From Nakamurella sp040546275 (GTDB taxonomy: Bacteria; Actinomycetota; Actinomycetes; Mycobacteriales; Nakamurellaceae), in contig NZ_JBEPNO010000013.1 of NCBI RefSeq assembly GCF_040546275.1, positions 62,001 to 126,000 on the forward strand: DNA of 64,000 bases, in the 5' to 3' direction. The notes beneath the pieces were generated by a model. The model was not told the origin of the DNA. It saw nothing but the letters and a program-made list of their open reading frames with translations, and searched no databases. The translations under genes and the position numbers were made by a program. This document shows positions 9,338 to 18,332 of this stretch, piece after piece (positions within the stretch are counted from its first letter, which is position 1; each line of letters opens with the position of its first letter).

Positions 9338-10060
9338 CTACTTCGAGCGGAAGGACCTGGCCCGCCAGCGCATCCGGAACACCATGCGCATCATCTCCAA
9401 GCCGAGCGAGACGGTCTTGCCCAGATGTCCGGTGACCGAGGAGTGGCCGACCCTCGGGTGGTAGTTGACCGGGATCTGGACCAGCTTGATGCGCCGCAGC
9501 AGCGCTATCAGCATCATCTCCAGACCGAACGAGGACCCGTCGACGGAGAATTTCGGCGCGATGTCGGCGATGCACTCGCGGGACAGGATCCGGAACGTGC
9601 AACCGACATCGCTGAGATAGCTGCTGTTGTAGAGCACCTCGGTGAACTTGGCGACCAGCCAGTTCCCCCACTGCAGGGCGAAGCCCATGTTGGCGCCGTC
9701 CCAGATGAAGTTGGAGACGGTGCGCGACCCGATCACGAAGCCGCATTCCACGGTGTAGGGCAACATCTTCCGCAGATCTTCGGGATTGAACGTCCCGTCC
9801 GGCTCGCAGATGCAGACGAGGTCGGCGTCGACCTCGAGCAGGCCGCGCCGGATGGCCGCGCCGTAACCCTGGTTGGTCTCGACGATCTCGCGGGCGCCGG
9901 TACTGGCCACGTTGACGGACGTGCCGTCGATCGCGTTGTTGTTGATGACCAGGATGTCGTCGACGATGTCCAGCGCTTCGAACCGGCGGATCACATCCGC
10001 GATGCTGTCCTTCTCGTTGTAGGTCGGCAGGACCAGGGCGACGGTTCTACCGTTCCACAT
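9338..10060 (-). CDS. Family 2 glycosyltransferase (polyprenyl-phosphate sugar transferase type)
   Basis: This 240-residue GT-A enzyme has the N-terminal LVLPTYNEKDSI nucleotide-sugar binding motif and a CEPDGTF segment in the place of the DxD metal site. It also has the NQGYGAAIRRG motif common in dolichol-phosphate mannosyl/glucosyl transferase relatives. No transmembrane tail is visible, so the likely task is to load a sugar onto a lipid carrier at the cytoplasmic membrane face. The start ATG has an AAGGAGAAGGAGA Shine-Dalgarno tract and overlaps the end of the DUF2142 gene by 14 nt. The downstream GT-C proteins could use such lipid-linked sugars. Sugar and acceptor cannot be read from the sequence. 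Confidence 0.85.
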   Translation of the reverse strand: MWNGRTVALVLPTYNEKDSIADVIRRFEALDIVDDILVINNNAIDGTSVNVASTGAREIVETNQGYGAAIRRGLLEVDADLVCICEPDGTFNPEDLRKMLPYTVECGFVIGSRTVSNFIWDGANMGFALQWGNWLVAKFTEVLYNSSYLSDVGCTFRILSRECIADIAPKFSVDGSSFGLEMMLIALLRRIKLVQIPVNYHPRVGHSSVTGHLGKTVSLGLEMMRMVFRMRWRARSFRSK

Positions 10061-11594
10061 CGGCCATCTCCTTCTCCTTCGACTTCGTTGCGTCCATGGA
10101 ACCGAACATGATGATGTTGCGGCCCAACCACACTGCGCCGATCAACCCGAGCAGGAGCCAGGGCCACCAGCCCAACGGCGGTTCCCATGCCGCCGCCGGC
10201 AGGAACCACACCGGACCGGCGGAACCCACCGCGTAGCGGCGCGCGTTGACATAGAGCGAGATCACCTGGACAACAGGCATCACCACCGCCACCAGGGTGA
10301 AAAACCTTGCGGTGACAGCACTGTCCAGTTGGTCCAGACGCTCGACCAGCACCACCCCGGCCAGCAACGGAATCAGTTGGAAGAACGCCAGTAGATGCCT
10401 GCCCTGCAGACCGGCGTCGACCGTGAAGAACACCGTGGCGTAGGTGAAGTAGGCGATCAACAGCAGCAGGAGGAACCAGACGAGCATCGTCAGGCGGTCG
10501 GATCGAGGAGCCAGCAACGCGGCCGCACCGATCAACAGCACGCCGAGCATGATCCAGAGAGCCAGCACCCAGGGCGGTACCGCGGTGTCCAACCAGCCGA
10601 ATTGCGCAACTCCGCTCTCCAGGACCGAATAACTCTTCAGCGCAAAGGATCCCAGCGCTGGACCCGAGAGCGCCGAGCCGACCATGGACGGGTGGTCGTA
10701 CGCGCGCTCCCAGACCAGCACGGCGACACCGCACAGGGCGAGGATCCCGACGGCCGACACCAGCGCCGGCCGGTGCGCCCGCAGCAGCCGCAGGAAGAAC
10801 GCCGGCCCGACGCGGACCAGCAGCAGGAGCATCAGCAGCGCGAAGGTCACCGCCCCCAGCTGACGGGACAGGATGAGCGTCCCCCCCGCTCCGGCCAACA
10901 ACAGCTGGGTGCCCGATTCGGCCAGGGTCTCCGGGCGCCGCAGGCCTACCACGACGACGCAGGCCACCGCGAAGGCAGCGCAGATCTCGAATCCACTGGT
11001 GGTCACCACCGACGAGGAGAAGACCACCATCGGGGTCAGCCCGACGAAGGCCCCGAGCAGTGCCCGGCGGCCCAGCCCGCGAACCAGATGCGCCGCGCCG
11101 AGGAGCAGCAGCAGGCTACAGACCAGTGCACAGAAGAGCCGGACCAGCAAAAATGCCTGGGTAGGGGTCGACGCCAATGCGGTCACCCAGCCCATCGGCA
11201 CGTAGAGGAAGGCCGGATAGCTGCCCAGCGGATCGACGACGTCGCGAGACGTGGTGGAGGTCGTCGTCTTCGACAGACACGCCGCAGAGGTGTCGGTGCG
11301 GAAGGCGTAGCAGGTGTATCCGACCGGGGCCAGGTTTCCCGGCACGGTGATGACCCGGCTGATGGAGGCGTTGCGTTGCTGACCGATACCGCCGTTGCCC
11401 ACAGCCGCTCCGGTGTACTTGCTACCGATGTCGAAGCTGGACATCCCGATCGCCTTCACCAGGTGGTCCGGCTCGTCGGGTGCGGCTCCGGGCGGATTGG
11501 AGAACGCCCAGGAGAGCATCAGGATCAGGTACGGCACCACGAAGACGCCGGCCGACCCCCAGTGACCACCGGCGCGGTGACCCGACCTGCTCAC
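10047..11594 (-). CDS. DUF2142-type polytopic membrane protein
   Basis: This 515-residue protein has about 11-13 hydrophobic segments. Near the start it has the motif SNPPGAAPDEPDHL, the hallmark of DUF2142 membrane proteins, which are commonly found in cell-surface polysaccharide loci. Between the first and second membrane segments lies a large loop with several Cys, Thr and Asn residues, probably extracytoplasmic. The start codon is GTG and overlaps the stop of the methyltransferase gene by 4 nt (GTGA), so translation is probably coupled. DUF2142 proteins have GT-C-like topology, and a role in glycan transfer or export is an inference from that and from the neighbours. Confidence 0.8.
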   Translation of the reverse strand: MSRSGHRAGGHWGSAGVFVVPYLILMLSWAFSNPPGAAPDEPDHLVKAIGMSSFDIGSKYTGAAVGNGGIGQQRNASISRVITVPGNLAPVGYTCYAFRTDTSAACLSKTTTSTTSRDVVDPLGSYPAFLYVPMGWVTALASTPTQAFLLVRLFCALVCSLLLLLGAAHLVRGLGRRALLGAFVGLTPMVVFSSSVVTTSGFEICAAFAVACVVVVGLRRPETLAESGTQLLLAGAGGTLILSRQLGAVTFALLMLLLLVRVGPAFFLRLLRAHRPALVSAVGILALCGVAVLVWERAYDHPSMVGSALSGPALGSFALKSYSVLESGVAQFGWLDTAVPPWVLALWIMLGVLLIGAAALLAPRSDRLTMLVWFLLLLLIAYFTYATVFFTVDAGLQGRHLLAFFQLIPLLAGVVLVERLDQLDSAVTARFFTLVAVVMPVVQVISLYVNARRYAVGSAGPVWFLPAAAWEPPLGWWPWLLLGLIGAVWLGRNIIMFGSMDATKSKEKEMADVER

Positions 11595-12265
11595 ATGGCC
11601 CCTCGGGAGGCCACCACGAGCATCTGTCCCGCGAACGGCTTGATCGGCGATCGCAGATACCAGGGCACCAGGAAGGTCAGCCCGGACCCGCGGGACTTCA
11701 TGCTCAGCGGCAGGAAGCGCGCCGCCACGTGGTCGACGCTCCAGCCCGAGGCGGCCAGGTAGTCGCGCAGCGAACGGTCGGTGTAGATGGAGACATGGGT
11801 GTAGTCGTCGAAGTACTCACGGGGATTCAGCCGGAAGTTGGGCTGGATCAACAAGAGTCGGCCGCCGGGCCGCAACACCCGTTGCGCCTCGGCGAGCATG
11901 GTGTCGGCCATCGGTCGGGTCAGGTGCTCGAGCAGGTTGGATGCCACCACGCAGTCGAAGCTGCCGTCGCGAAAACGGGAGAGATCGGTGCAGTCGCCGA
12001 CGACGGCCGCCACCGCAGGGCCGGCCGCCTCCTGCACCACCGGGTCGATGTCCATGGCCGTCACGCTGCCGGCGTGGACCGCGTTGGAGAAGTCGCACCA
12101 ACCGGCGCCCAGCTCGAGTACGTCGGCGTCGCCGGCAATCCACGTCTGGAGGAAGTCGCAGATATGACGCCAGACCTGCCCTCGTCCGTCGTTCCTGGTG
12201 AATCGCGTGGTGAAGTACCCCGGACCTGACTCCGATGCGGTCCCGCTCCCGTCGGGTGTCGCCAC
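11591..12265 (-). CDS. Class I SAM-dependent methyltransferase
   Basis: This is a methyltransferase of about 224 residues with motif I VLELGAGWCDFS, the acidic post-I residue in VTAMDID, and the motif LRPGGRLLLIQPN. I chose GTG at 12265 because GGAGGAG lies six bases before it. ATG codons at 12298 and 12295 are in frame but have weaker signals. It is first in a three-gene operon with the DUF2142 protein and the GT2 enzyme, which suggests methylation of a glycan or lipid-linked sugar. That substrate is inferred from context. The gene is divergent from the membrane protein gene at 12363. Confidence 0.82.
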   Translation of the reverse strand: MATPDGSGTASESGPGYFTTRFTRNDGRGQVWRHICDFLQTWIAGDADVLELGAGWCDFSNAVHAGSVTAMDIDPVVQEAAGPAVAAVVGDCTDLSRFRDGSFDCVVASNLLEHLTRPMADTMLAEAQRVLRPGGRLLLIQPNFRLNPREYFDDYTHVSIYTDRSLRDYLAASGWSVDHVAARFLPLSMKSRGSGLTFLVPWYLRSPIKPFAGQMLVVASRGAM

Positions 12266-12350
12266 GATGTTCTCCTCCATTGATTGCACGGACATCATTT
12301 TGCCCCGGCTGACCCTAGCCTGCCGTCACGTTCCGGTGCCCCACCCGCGG

Positions 12351-12356
12351 TATCGT
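12351..12356 (+). promoter_or_regulatory. -10 element of a leaderless promoter
   Basis: TATCGT (TANNNT) ends exactly seven positions before the G of the GTG at 12363. Transcription would therefore start on the start codon, which has no ribosome-binding site. Confidence 0.5.
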
Positions 12357-12362
12357 CCGGCG

Positions 12363-13610
12363 GTGAGTGTTCCGCCTGCCCTGGTTCCGGCTGCCGACGG
12401 AGCGCCCTGGAAAGGGCCGCCGGCCGGAGCAGAGCATCGGGATCCGGCCGCCGCGATCAACCGCGCCAGAGTCCTGATCCTCCTCTTCGCCGTCCCACTG
12501 CTGATCCTGAAGCTGACCATCGCCGCCAAGACCCTTGGCACCAACGACATCCTGCACTGGGGGGATTTCGCCAACGGCGAGCGGCAGGCCGGGCCGGTCG
12601 GAATCTACGCGCTGACGTTCAAGCACTCGTTCTACAACCATCCGCCGCTGGTCGGGTTCCTGCTGTGGTTCGTCAATCTGCTGCAGGACGCGGGCATCTC
12701 GTTCAAGTTCACCATCCGTGGGCTGTCCTGCTTTGCCGATGTCGGTTCGGCGTTCGTCCTCTTCGAACTCCTGCGCCGCCGGCGGAGCCTGCGGGAGGCC
12801 ACCTGGGCCGGCGTCCTGCTCGCCGTCAGCCCGGTACTGGTCCTGGTGTCCGGATTCCACGGCAACACCGACCCGATCTTCACCTTCCTGACGTTCCTGA
12901 GCCTGTGGTTGCTGGTCGACCGCCGATCGCCGGCCTGCGCCGGTGCCGCGATCGCACTGGCGGTCGGGATCAAGATCATCCCGCTGGTCGTCATCCCGGC
13001 GTTGGCGCTCTACGCGTGGAAGCAGGGGCGGCGGGAATTCCTCCGGTTCGTCGCCGCCTTCGTGGTGGTTTTCGGGGCGACGTGGGGTCCGGCCCTGATC
13101 AAGGAGTTCGCGCCGCTGCGGCTCAACGTCATTGGGTATCCGGGCACCGGGCCGTCCCGCTGGGGCATTCTGCAACTGGGGCACTGGATCGGTGACCCCG
13201 GCTGGGTCGCGTTCCTCGCCGGCCCCGGCCGAAGCCTGGTCGTGGTGATCTGCGCGATCGTCCCGCTCATCGCCGTCTGGCGTCGCCCGGACACGATCTT
13301 GCACGCCACGGCGTGGGCGTTGATCGGCTTCATGGTCTTCGCGGTGAGCTTCAGCGTGCAGTACACGGTGTGGCCGTTGGCCGCGAGCTATCTGGTCGCT
13401 TTCGGCTGGGCGACCGTCTACAACGTGCTGGCTGCAGTGGTGCTCACCGAGATCTACTCGCTGTGGAACCACGGGTTTCCGCTCTACCAGGCGCTGGCCG
13501 TGCCGTTCACGACCGCTGAGAGCTACTACCTGATGGTGATCTGGCTCGTGCTGGTGGCGATCGGGGTGAGAGCAACGATGCTCATCTTCCCGACCACCCG
13601 GCACTCGTGA
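12363..13610 (+). CDS. Polytopic GT-C-like membrane glycosyltransferase
   Basis: This integral membrane protein of about 415 residues has roughly ten hydrophobic segments. An early extracytoplasmic loop holds HWGDFANGE and FNHPP-like acidic/His motifs (residues ~65-95: YNHPPLVGFLL), and it has SGFHGNTDPIF. This pattern is typical of the ALG6/GT87 side of the GT-C fold, which uses polyprenyl-phosphate sugars. The open frame extends back to 12198, but the upstream part is low in coding character and overlaps the divergent methyltransferase. GTG at 12363 is preceded by a perfectly placed TANNNT, so I take that start. It overlaps the next gene by 4 nt (GTGA). Donor and acceptor sugars are unknown. 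Confidence 0.78.
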   Translation: MSVPPALVPAADGAPWKGPPAGAEHRDPAAAINRARVLILLFAVPLLILKLTIAAKTLGTNDILHWGDFANGERQAGPVGIYALTFKHSFYNHPPLVGFLLWFVNLLQDAGISFKFTIRGLSCFADVGSAFVLFELLRRRRSLREATWAGVLLAVSPVLVLVSGFHGNTDPIFTFLTFLSLWLLVDRRSPACAGAAIALAVGIKIIPLVVIPALALYAWKQGRREFLRFVAAFVVVFGATWGPALIKEFAPLRLNVIGYPGTGPSRWGILQLGHWIGDPGWVAFLAGPGRSLVVVICAIVPLIAVWRRPDTILHATAWALIGFMVFAVSFSVQYTVWPLAASYLVAFGWATVYNVLAAVVLTEIYSLWNHGFPLYQALAVPFTTAESYYLMVIWLVLVAIGVRATMLIFPTTRHS

Positions 13611-15544
13611 CGGAATCGCCGGCTGCTGCCACTGGCAGCGTGAGCACCCACGGTCGGGCCGGATTCGAGGTCTGGATCTACCTGGCCGCCGCCGGGCTGA
13701 GCACGCTGGCGGTGACGATCATGACGAGGCTGTGGCAGGCCACCTGGTCGGTGCCGTTCTTCTACAGCGGCGATGCGGTGGCGTCGGCGTCGTACTTCAA
13801 GACCGTTCTCGGCACCGGCTGGTACGAGTCGCAGCCCGCCCTCGGCGTCCCGTACGGCCAGCACTACCACGACTATCCGTTCTCCGACGAGCTGCAGCCG
13901 ATGATGATCAAGGTCTTCGGCCTCTTCTCGCACAGCTGGCCGGTGGTCTTCAACCTCTACTACATCGCCGGGTTCCCGCTGGCCGCGTTGACCGCCGTCT
14001 GGTTCCTGCGCCGCTGCGATCTCTCGCAACCGCTCGCCGTGGTGCTGTCCGCGCTCTATGCCGTTGCGCCGTACCACTTCTGGCGCAATGAATCGCATTT
14101 CTTCCTCGGCGAGTACTGGGCCGTGCCACTCGGGCTCGGCGTGGTCCTGACGGTGCTGCGGGGCGATCCGATCTGGGGTCGCCGTTTGCTGCCGGAACGG
14201 CTGGGCCGGCTCCCCCAGGCTGTGCGCTCCGGTGTGTCGTGGCTGACCGGGCGGGGCGCGGGCACGGTGCTGGCCGTTACCCTGGTCACTCTCGACGGCG
14301 CCTACTACGGCGTGTTCACCGCGGTTCTGCTCGCACCGGCCGGCATCCTGGCCCTGATCCGCACCCGCAACTGGCGGCGATTCCGCGGCGCCGTCGTCGC
14401 GGGCGTGGTGCTGGGGGTCGTCTTCGTCGGCGCGATGGTGCCGGACATCGTCTACGGATACCTCCACGGCTCGAACGCCGCCGCGTTCGTCCGGCGACGT
14501 CAGGACGCGGAAACCTTTGCGCTCAAGTTCACCTCGTTGATCCTGCCGGCGGACGGCCACCCGATCCCGGCGCTGGCCCGGGTCCGGCGTCTGTACGACA
14601 CGCACTATCCGCTGTCCGGCGAGGAACCTGCGCTGGGCCTGATGGGTGCCATCGGGTTCCTGCTCCTGCTCGGTCTGCTGCTGGTAGTGCTGGCCGTCAG
14701 GCGACGTCCGGAGGCGACCGACCCGGTCCGGGTTCGTCGTCGCGAGACCTTCTACTATCTCTCCGCCCTCACCTGGCTGGCCTTCCTGCTGAGCACCATC
14801 GGTGGGTTCGGCACGCTGATCTCCTTCCTGACGGCCGGTATCCGTGGCTGGAACCGCATGTCCATCGTCCTCAATCTCTTCGCCCTCGCCGGTCTCGGTG
14901 TCGCGATCCAGGGCGCATTCGCGGCCTGGGACCGGCGTCGGACGACGCGATCTTCTCCCGCGGTCCCGCGGTTCGCCCTACCCGTCGTCCTCGTCGTGGT
15001 GCTGGTGCTCGGCGTATTCGACCAGACGTCCAGCCGTGGCCGGCCGATCTACGACGACCCGTCGTACCGCTCGGATGACGCGTTCGTCCAGGCCCTGCAG
15101 GCACGGGTGCCGTCGGGATCGATGATCTTCCAGACGCCCTACCTCGCCTTCCCCGAGGGCGGCCGACGAAATGGCGCGATCGACAGCGACCAGATCAAGC
15201 TGTTCCTGCACTCGAGCACCCTCCGGTGGTCCGGCGGCGGGATCAAGGGCCGACCCCAGACCGAATGGCCGAAAGCCATTGCCGCCGAGGCTCCTTCGCG
15301 GATGACGAAGGACCTGGCTACCGTCGGCTTCGTCGGGATCGTGGTGGATCGCGTAGCCACCGTTGACGACGGCGCTGCCCTGGAGAAGTCGCTCGCCCCG
15401 TATACCGGGGCACCGACACTCATCAGTCGGGACGGCCGCTGGGCGTTCCTGTCGCTAGACCGCTCGCTGCAGCAGGTCGCCGCCACGATGACCGCAGCAG
15501 AACGGTCTGCCGCCGCTGCTGTGATCGTCCGGGCCGCCGGCTGA
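13607..15544 (+). CDS. Large polytopic membrane protein, GT-C/YfhO-like, with extracytoplasmic C-terminal domain
   Basis: This 645-residue protein starts with GTG inside the previous stop codon. The first two-thirds has ~11 membrane segments. A long first loop carries the motifs FYSGDA, YGQHYHDYPFSDE and a later HFWRNESHFFLGEY. The paired acidic residues near the first loop fit a GT-C transferase active site. The last ~190 residues form a soluble domain ending near residue 645, after a segment resembling LVVVLVLGVFDQT. I infer that it acts with the preceding gene in making or decorating a surface glycan. The family name is uncertain: YfhO-like and arabinofuranosyl/mannosyl transferase-like proteins share this layout. 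Confidence 0.7.
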   Translation: MTESPAAATGSVSTHGRAGFEVWIYLAAAGLSTLAVTIMTRLWQATWSVPFFYSGDAVASASYFKTVLGTGWYESQPALGVPYGQHYHDYPFSDELQPMMIKVFGLFSHSWPVVFNLYYIAGFPLAALTAVWFLRRCDLSQPLAVVLSALYAVAPYHFWRNESHFFLGEYWAVPLGLGVVLTVLRGDPIWGRRLLPERLGRLPQAVRSGVSWLTGRGAGTVLAVTLVTLDGAYYGVFTAVLLAPAGILALIRTRNWRRFRGAVVAGVVLGVVFVGAMVPDIVYGYLHGSNAAAFVRRRQDAETFALKFTSLILPADGHPIPALARVRRLYDTHYPLSGEEPALGLMGAIGFLLLLGLLLVVLAVRRRPEATDPVRVRRRETFYYLSALTWLAFLLSTIGGFGTLISFLTAGIRGWNRMSIVLNLFALAGLGVAIQGAFAAWDRRRTTRSSPAVPRFALPVVLVVVLVLGVFDQTSSRGRPIYDDPSYRSDDAFVQALQARVPSGSMIFQTPYLAFPEGGRRNGAIDSDQIKLFLHSSTLRWSGGGIKGRPQTEWPKAIAAEAPSRMTKDLATVGFVGIVVDRVATVDDGAALEKSLAPYTGAPTLISRDGRWAFLSLDRSLQQVAATMTAAERSAAAAVIVRAAG

Positions 15545-15808
15545 GCATGGTGCGAGCCGGGCGCTGACGGTAAGGCTCGCCCTGATCCGGCCGTTGCCGG
15601 CGCAGCTCGCGCAGGGTGCCCACCGGATTCGCCCCGGACGCCGCAGCTCTGGCACCGCACGCCCGTCTCGACCTGGATCTGCCGAACGGTTCCGCCTCTC
15701 AACTCGTCCGGGCCGACGGCGATCGGCAGGAGTGCGTCCTACCCGCGCGAGGCGCCCCGGGGTTGCGCGGCAGCAGACCGTGCGGCGGAGCCAGGCCCGC
15801 GCCAACCG
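15545..15808. other. Non-coding gap between convergent genes
   Basis: No supported gene lies here. A 7-bp inverted repeat GCGAGCC/GGCTCGC (15552-15558 and 15574-15580, 15-nt loop) sits just after the GT-C gene and could act as a weak transcription stop. The rest shows nothing recognisable. Confidence 0.35.
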
Positions 15809-16480
15809 TCAGAGGTGGGCGCGGAGCAGGGCCCGGCGCGGGATGACCAGCCCGACGCCCGTCCAGCGGACCAGGGACAGATCGGTGATGACCACATCGG
15901 CGTCGGTCTCCAGCGCCCGGCGGCCCACCCCCACCACGGCCCGGACACCGGCAGCGCGGGCCGCCTGCACCCCGCTCGGCGCGTCCTCGACCACCACCGT
16001 GTGCTCGATGGGCACGTCGAGGCGGGCGGCAGCAGCGAGATACCCCTCCGGGGAGGGTTTTCCGGCCCTGACGTCGTCGGCCGTCACCAGCACGGGCGGA
16101 GCCACGATCCCGGCGGCACCGAGCCGCGCCCCGGCCAGCGCCCTGGTCGCCGAGGTGACCACCGCCCAGGCGCCGCCCATCCCGCCCACGAGTTCGGCCG
16201 ACCCGGGGATCGCCGTCACCGCTGCCGCGTCCTGGACCTCGAACAGATTGATGTCCTCCAGCGCCAGCACCCGCAGCGCCGGGTCCACCAGCAGCGCAAC
16301 GGTATCGGCAGCGCGGCGACCGTGGACCATCGAGAACACCAGCTCGGGATCGAATCCCCAGGCCAGCGCCCACCGCTTCCACGCGGAGGCCACACTGGCA
16401 TCGGAATCGACCAGCACACCGTCGGAGTCGAAGAGGACGACGGCCGCGGTGATGGTCAGCTGCTCGATGCGTTCGACCAT
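15809..16480 (-). CDS. HAD-superfamily phosphatase (sugar-phosphatase-like)
   Basis: This protein of about 223 residues has all four HAD motifs: FDSDGVLVDSD with the two catalytic aspartates, VVTSAT (motif II), GKPSPEGY (motif III lysine) and VVEDAPSG (motif IV acidic pair). A cap of about 70 residues lies between motifs I and II, as in phosphoglycolate and small-sugar phosphatases. ATG at 16480 follows GAAGGGCGGG. Starts further upstream would run into the DUF3817 gene. It closes the minus-strand operon that begins with ppk2. The physiological substrate is not evident. Confidence 0.85.
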   Translation of the reverse strand: MVERIEQLTITAAVVLFDSDGVLVDSDASVASAWKRWALAWGFDPELVFSMVHGRRAADTVALLVDPALRVLALEDINLFEVQDAAAVTAIPGSAELVGGMGGAWAVVTSATRALAGARLGAAGIVAPPVLVTADDVRAGKPSPEGYLAAAARLDVPIEHTVVVEDAPSGVQAARAAGVRAVVGVGRRALETDADVVITDLSLVRWTGVGLVIPRRALLRAHL

Positions 16481-16530
16481 GCACCCGCCCTTCTCGCAGT
16501 CGGAACCGGTGAGGCAAAACCCTCCGACGG

Positions 16531-16905
16531 TCAGACCTTCTGCCGGGCCAGCACCTTGCGATGCACGATGCGCTCGGCCACGAACGAGATGCCCGGGATG
16601 ACGCCGGCGAGCAGCACGCCGAGGGTGCCGGCCAGCGACCACCGGTCCTTGTAGGCGAGATCGAACGCCAGCAGGACGTACGCGATGTACAGCACGCCGT
16701 GGATCGGTCCCCAGATCGTCACGGCCTGGCCGACGTCGAAGACGTACTTGAGCACGATCGTCACGCAGAGCACGATCAGTGCATAGCCCACGATGAAGGC
16801 GGCGATCCGGTAGCGCGCAAGCGCAGTCGCCACCTTCGGGGGCATGACGGGTGCCGGCGCGGCGGCGCGCGGCGAGGGGTTTGCGGAGGTGGGTTCAGCG
16901 GGCAC
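16531..16905 (-). CDS. DUF3817 small membrane protein
   Basis: This protein of about 124 residues has three to four membrane segments and the signatures GPIHGVLYIAYVLLAFDL, PGISFVAE and a basic tail, all typical of the actinobacterial DUF3817 family. GTG at 16905 has AAAGGA eight bases upstream and overlaps the previous gene by 11 nt. ATG at 16845 would give a 104-residue version lacking the Ala/Pro-rich N-terminus. The function of the family is unknown. The gene sits in an operon-like run with cofC and a one-helix membrane protein. Confidence 0.82.
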   Translation of the reverse strand: MPAEPTSANPSPRAAAPAPVMPPKVATALARYRIAAFIVGYALIVLCVTIVLKYVFDVGQAVTIWGPIHGVLYIAYVLLAFDLAYKDRWSLAGTLGVLLAGVIPGISFVAERIVHRKVLARQKV

Positions 16906-17554
16906 GGCGGTGGTCCTTTGCGGCCAAGGCGGCCAGTGCACGGTTGTACGCGGCCAGTTCGGGATCGTCGTCTTCGTCATCGTCGCCGACCGTCGACACG
17001 GCCACGGTGATCCCCCGCGATGCGTTGCGCGGTGGAACGACGGTGCCCGCCGCGACCGCTCCGGAGGTGGACTCCGAGGCGCTGTCGGCAACCGCCTCGA
17101 TCGATCGGGCGTCGCCGATCGCCTCCGCGGTCGTCTTCGACAATACGTCGAATGATGGGAAGTCGGCCTCGGCCGGCTCGGCCGGGTCGAAGGTTGGTAG
17201 CCGAACGGCGGACGTCGGCTGTGGTGAATCCGTGCCGGCTGCCGGGTCACCGGGACCGGAAGCCGTCACCGCGGGATCAGCGCCGTCGGACGTCGGGTCC
17301 CCGGCGGCCATCGCGGTGAGTTCGGCGTCGTCCTCGGCATCCTTGAGAATTTCCAGCTGGAGGAATCGGAACCACATGTAGACGAAAGCCGCACCGAAGA
17401 TGGGCCACAGCACCGTGTATCCGAGGTTCTGCACGGTGCCGCCATGCTCGGTCCGGTGCCACTGCCACAGCCCCAGTCGCAGGCACACCAGCAGTGCCAC
17501 CACGACCATCAGGTGCCCGAAGATCCACCCGGGTCGGAGGAATTTGCGGTACAC
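16895..17554 (-). CDS. Conserved membrane protein with SURF1-like N-terminus and acidic tail
   Basis: This 219-residue protein has two N-terminal membrane segments. It begins YRKFLRPGWIFGHLMVVV and continues with RLGLWQWHR, a pattern like the first helix of SURF1 proteins. The SURF1 periplasmic domain is missing, and after residue ~75 the chain is acidic and Ala/Asp/Pro-rich (probably disordered), ending in basic residues. The start is GTG and overlaps the end of cofC by 46 nt. I do not recognise a function. The SURF1 resemblance is limited to the helix and may only reflect shared membrane-anchor features. Confidence 0.72.
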   Translation of the reverse strand: MYRKFLRPGWIFGHLMVVVALLVCLRLGLWQWHRTEHGGTVQNLGYTVLWPIFGAAFVYMWFRFLQLEILKDAEDDAELTAMAAGDPTSDGADPAVTASGPGDPAAGTDSPQPTSAVRLPTFDPAEPAEADFPSFDVLSKTTAEAIGDARSIEAVADSASESTSGAVAAGTVVPPRNASRGITVAVSTVGDDDEDDDPELAAYNRALAALAAKDHRRAR

Positions 17555-18309
17555 ATTTCGACGGTAACACCGTGCGCCCGCCGCAGACCGTCCACCTGCT
17601 GTGATGCCCGGTCGCCAGGGCCGCCCCGGCCCGGCGGACGCGCCAGGTCAGCCAGTACGGCCCTGGTCCGGGACCCGACGGCCGAGCCGAGCAACGCCGT
17701 CTCGAGATCTGTGACGAGGTCCACGTCCCGGCGAAGGCTGGATGTGGTCGGCAACAGCACGGGTACCGCACCGGCATCCTGGTGTCGGCGGTAGGACCCG
17801 GGCCCGTACCGGGGAGTCAGGGCCGCTGCCACGGTGGCGGCCAGCAGGGTGGTGCCGACTCCCTGGTGGTCGGCGACCACGGCGAAGCGATGCGTCTCGC
17901 ACTGCACGAGCCCGGCCGCCAGGTCTGCCACGAGCAGCCCCGGCAGATCCCCCGGGACGACCGCGACGAGCCCGTCGACCCCGCGCGCCGCCAGCGCCGC
18001 GACGCCGTCCAGGATCGACTCGTTCAGCCCCGAGACCGTCGTGAGATGCACCGCGACGCCGGGCACTGCCTGCAGCGCAACAGCATCCGCCTCGTTCTCG
18101 ACGAGGGCCATCACCCGGCCGCACCGGGCGGCGACCGACACCGTATCCAGCGCCATCGCCAGGGCCAACCTCTGTCTGGCCTCGGGTGGGAGGTCGATCC
18201 GGCTCTTGCCGCGGGTGGTGGCCTTGACCGGAACCAGGATCGTCCAGCGCGACGCGACACCGGGCTCCTGAAGACGGAGCTGCCGGTCGGGTCGAGGAAC
18301 TGTTGTCAC
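17509..18309 (-). CDS. cofC: F420 biosynthesis guanylyltransferase CofC/FbiD
   Basis: This protein of about 266 residues is of the 2-phospho-L-lactate / phosphoenolpyruvate guanylyltransferase family, which activates the three-carbon unit of coenzyme F420 with GTP. Family features visible are WTILVPVKATTRGKSRI near the N-terminus, VVPGDLPGL in the middle, and FAVVADHQGVGTTLL with RYGPGS further on. GTG at 18309 lies 23 bp after the PPK2 stop; I see no clear ribosome-binding site. The C-terminal ~50 residues beyond the usual domain are Arg/Gly-rich. Its presence implies that the organism makes F420. The RibD-like and other reductases nearby could in principle use reduced cofactors, but no F420-specific enzyme is obvious here. 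Confidence 0.85.
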   Translation of the reverse strand: MTTVPRPDRQLRLQEPGVASRWTILVPVKATTRGKSRIDLPPEARQRLALAMALDTVSVAARCGRVMALVENEADAVALQAVPGVAVHLTTVSGLNESILDGVAALAARGVDGLVAVVPGDLPGLLVADLAAGLVQCETHRFAVVADHQGVGTTLLAATVAAALTPRYGPGSYRRHQDAGAVPVLLPTTSSLRRDVDLVTDLETALLGSAVGSRTRAVLADLARPPGRGGPGDRASQQVDGLRRAHGVTVEMCTANSSDPGGSSGT

Positions 18310-18332
18310 CCACCCAGTGTCCCGTATCGCGT

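Noticed and set aside
1647..9746. Open frame of 2699 codons on the minus strand opposite the giant gene
   Set aside because: It mirrors the repeat structure of the sense gene, has no signal or domain, and runs into the real GT2 gene. It is produced by GC-rich codon bias.
12198..12362. N-terminal extension of the GT-C-like protein
   Set aside because: It overlaps the divergent methyltransferase start region and lacks family-like sequence; a leaderless GTG at 12363 fits better.
16906..17250. N-terminal extension of the DUF3817 protein
   Set aside because: It lies wholly within the preceding gene and is Arg/Pro-rich shadow sequence; DUF3817 proteins are short.
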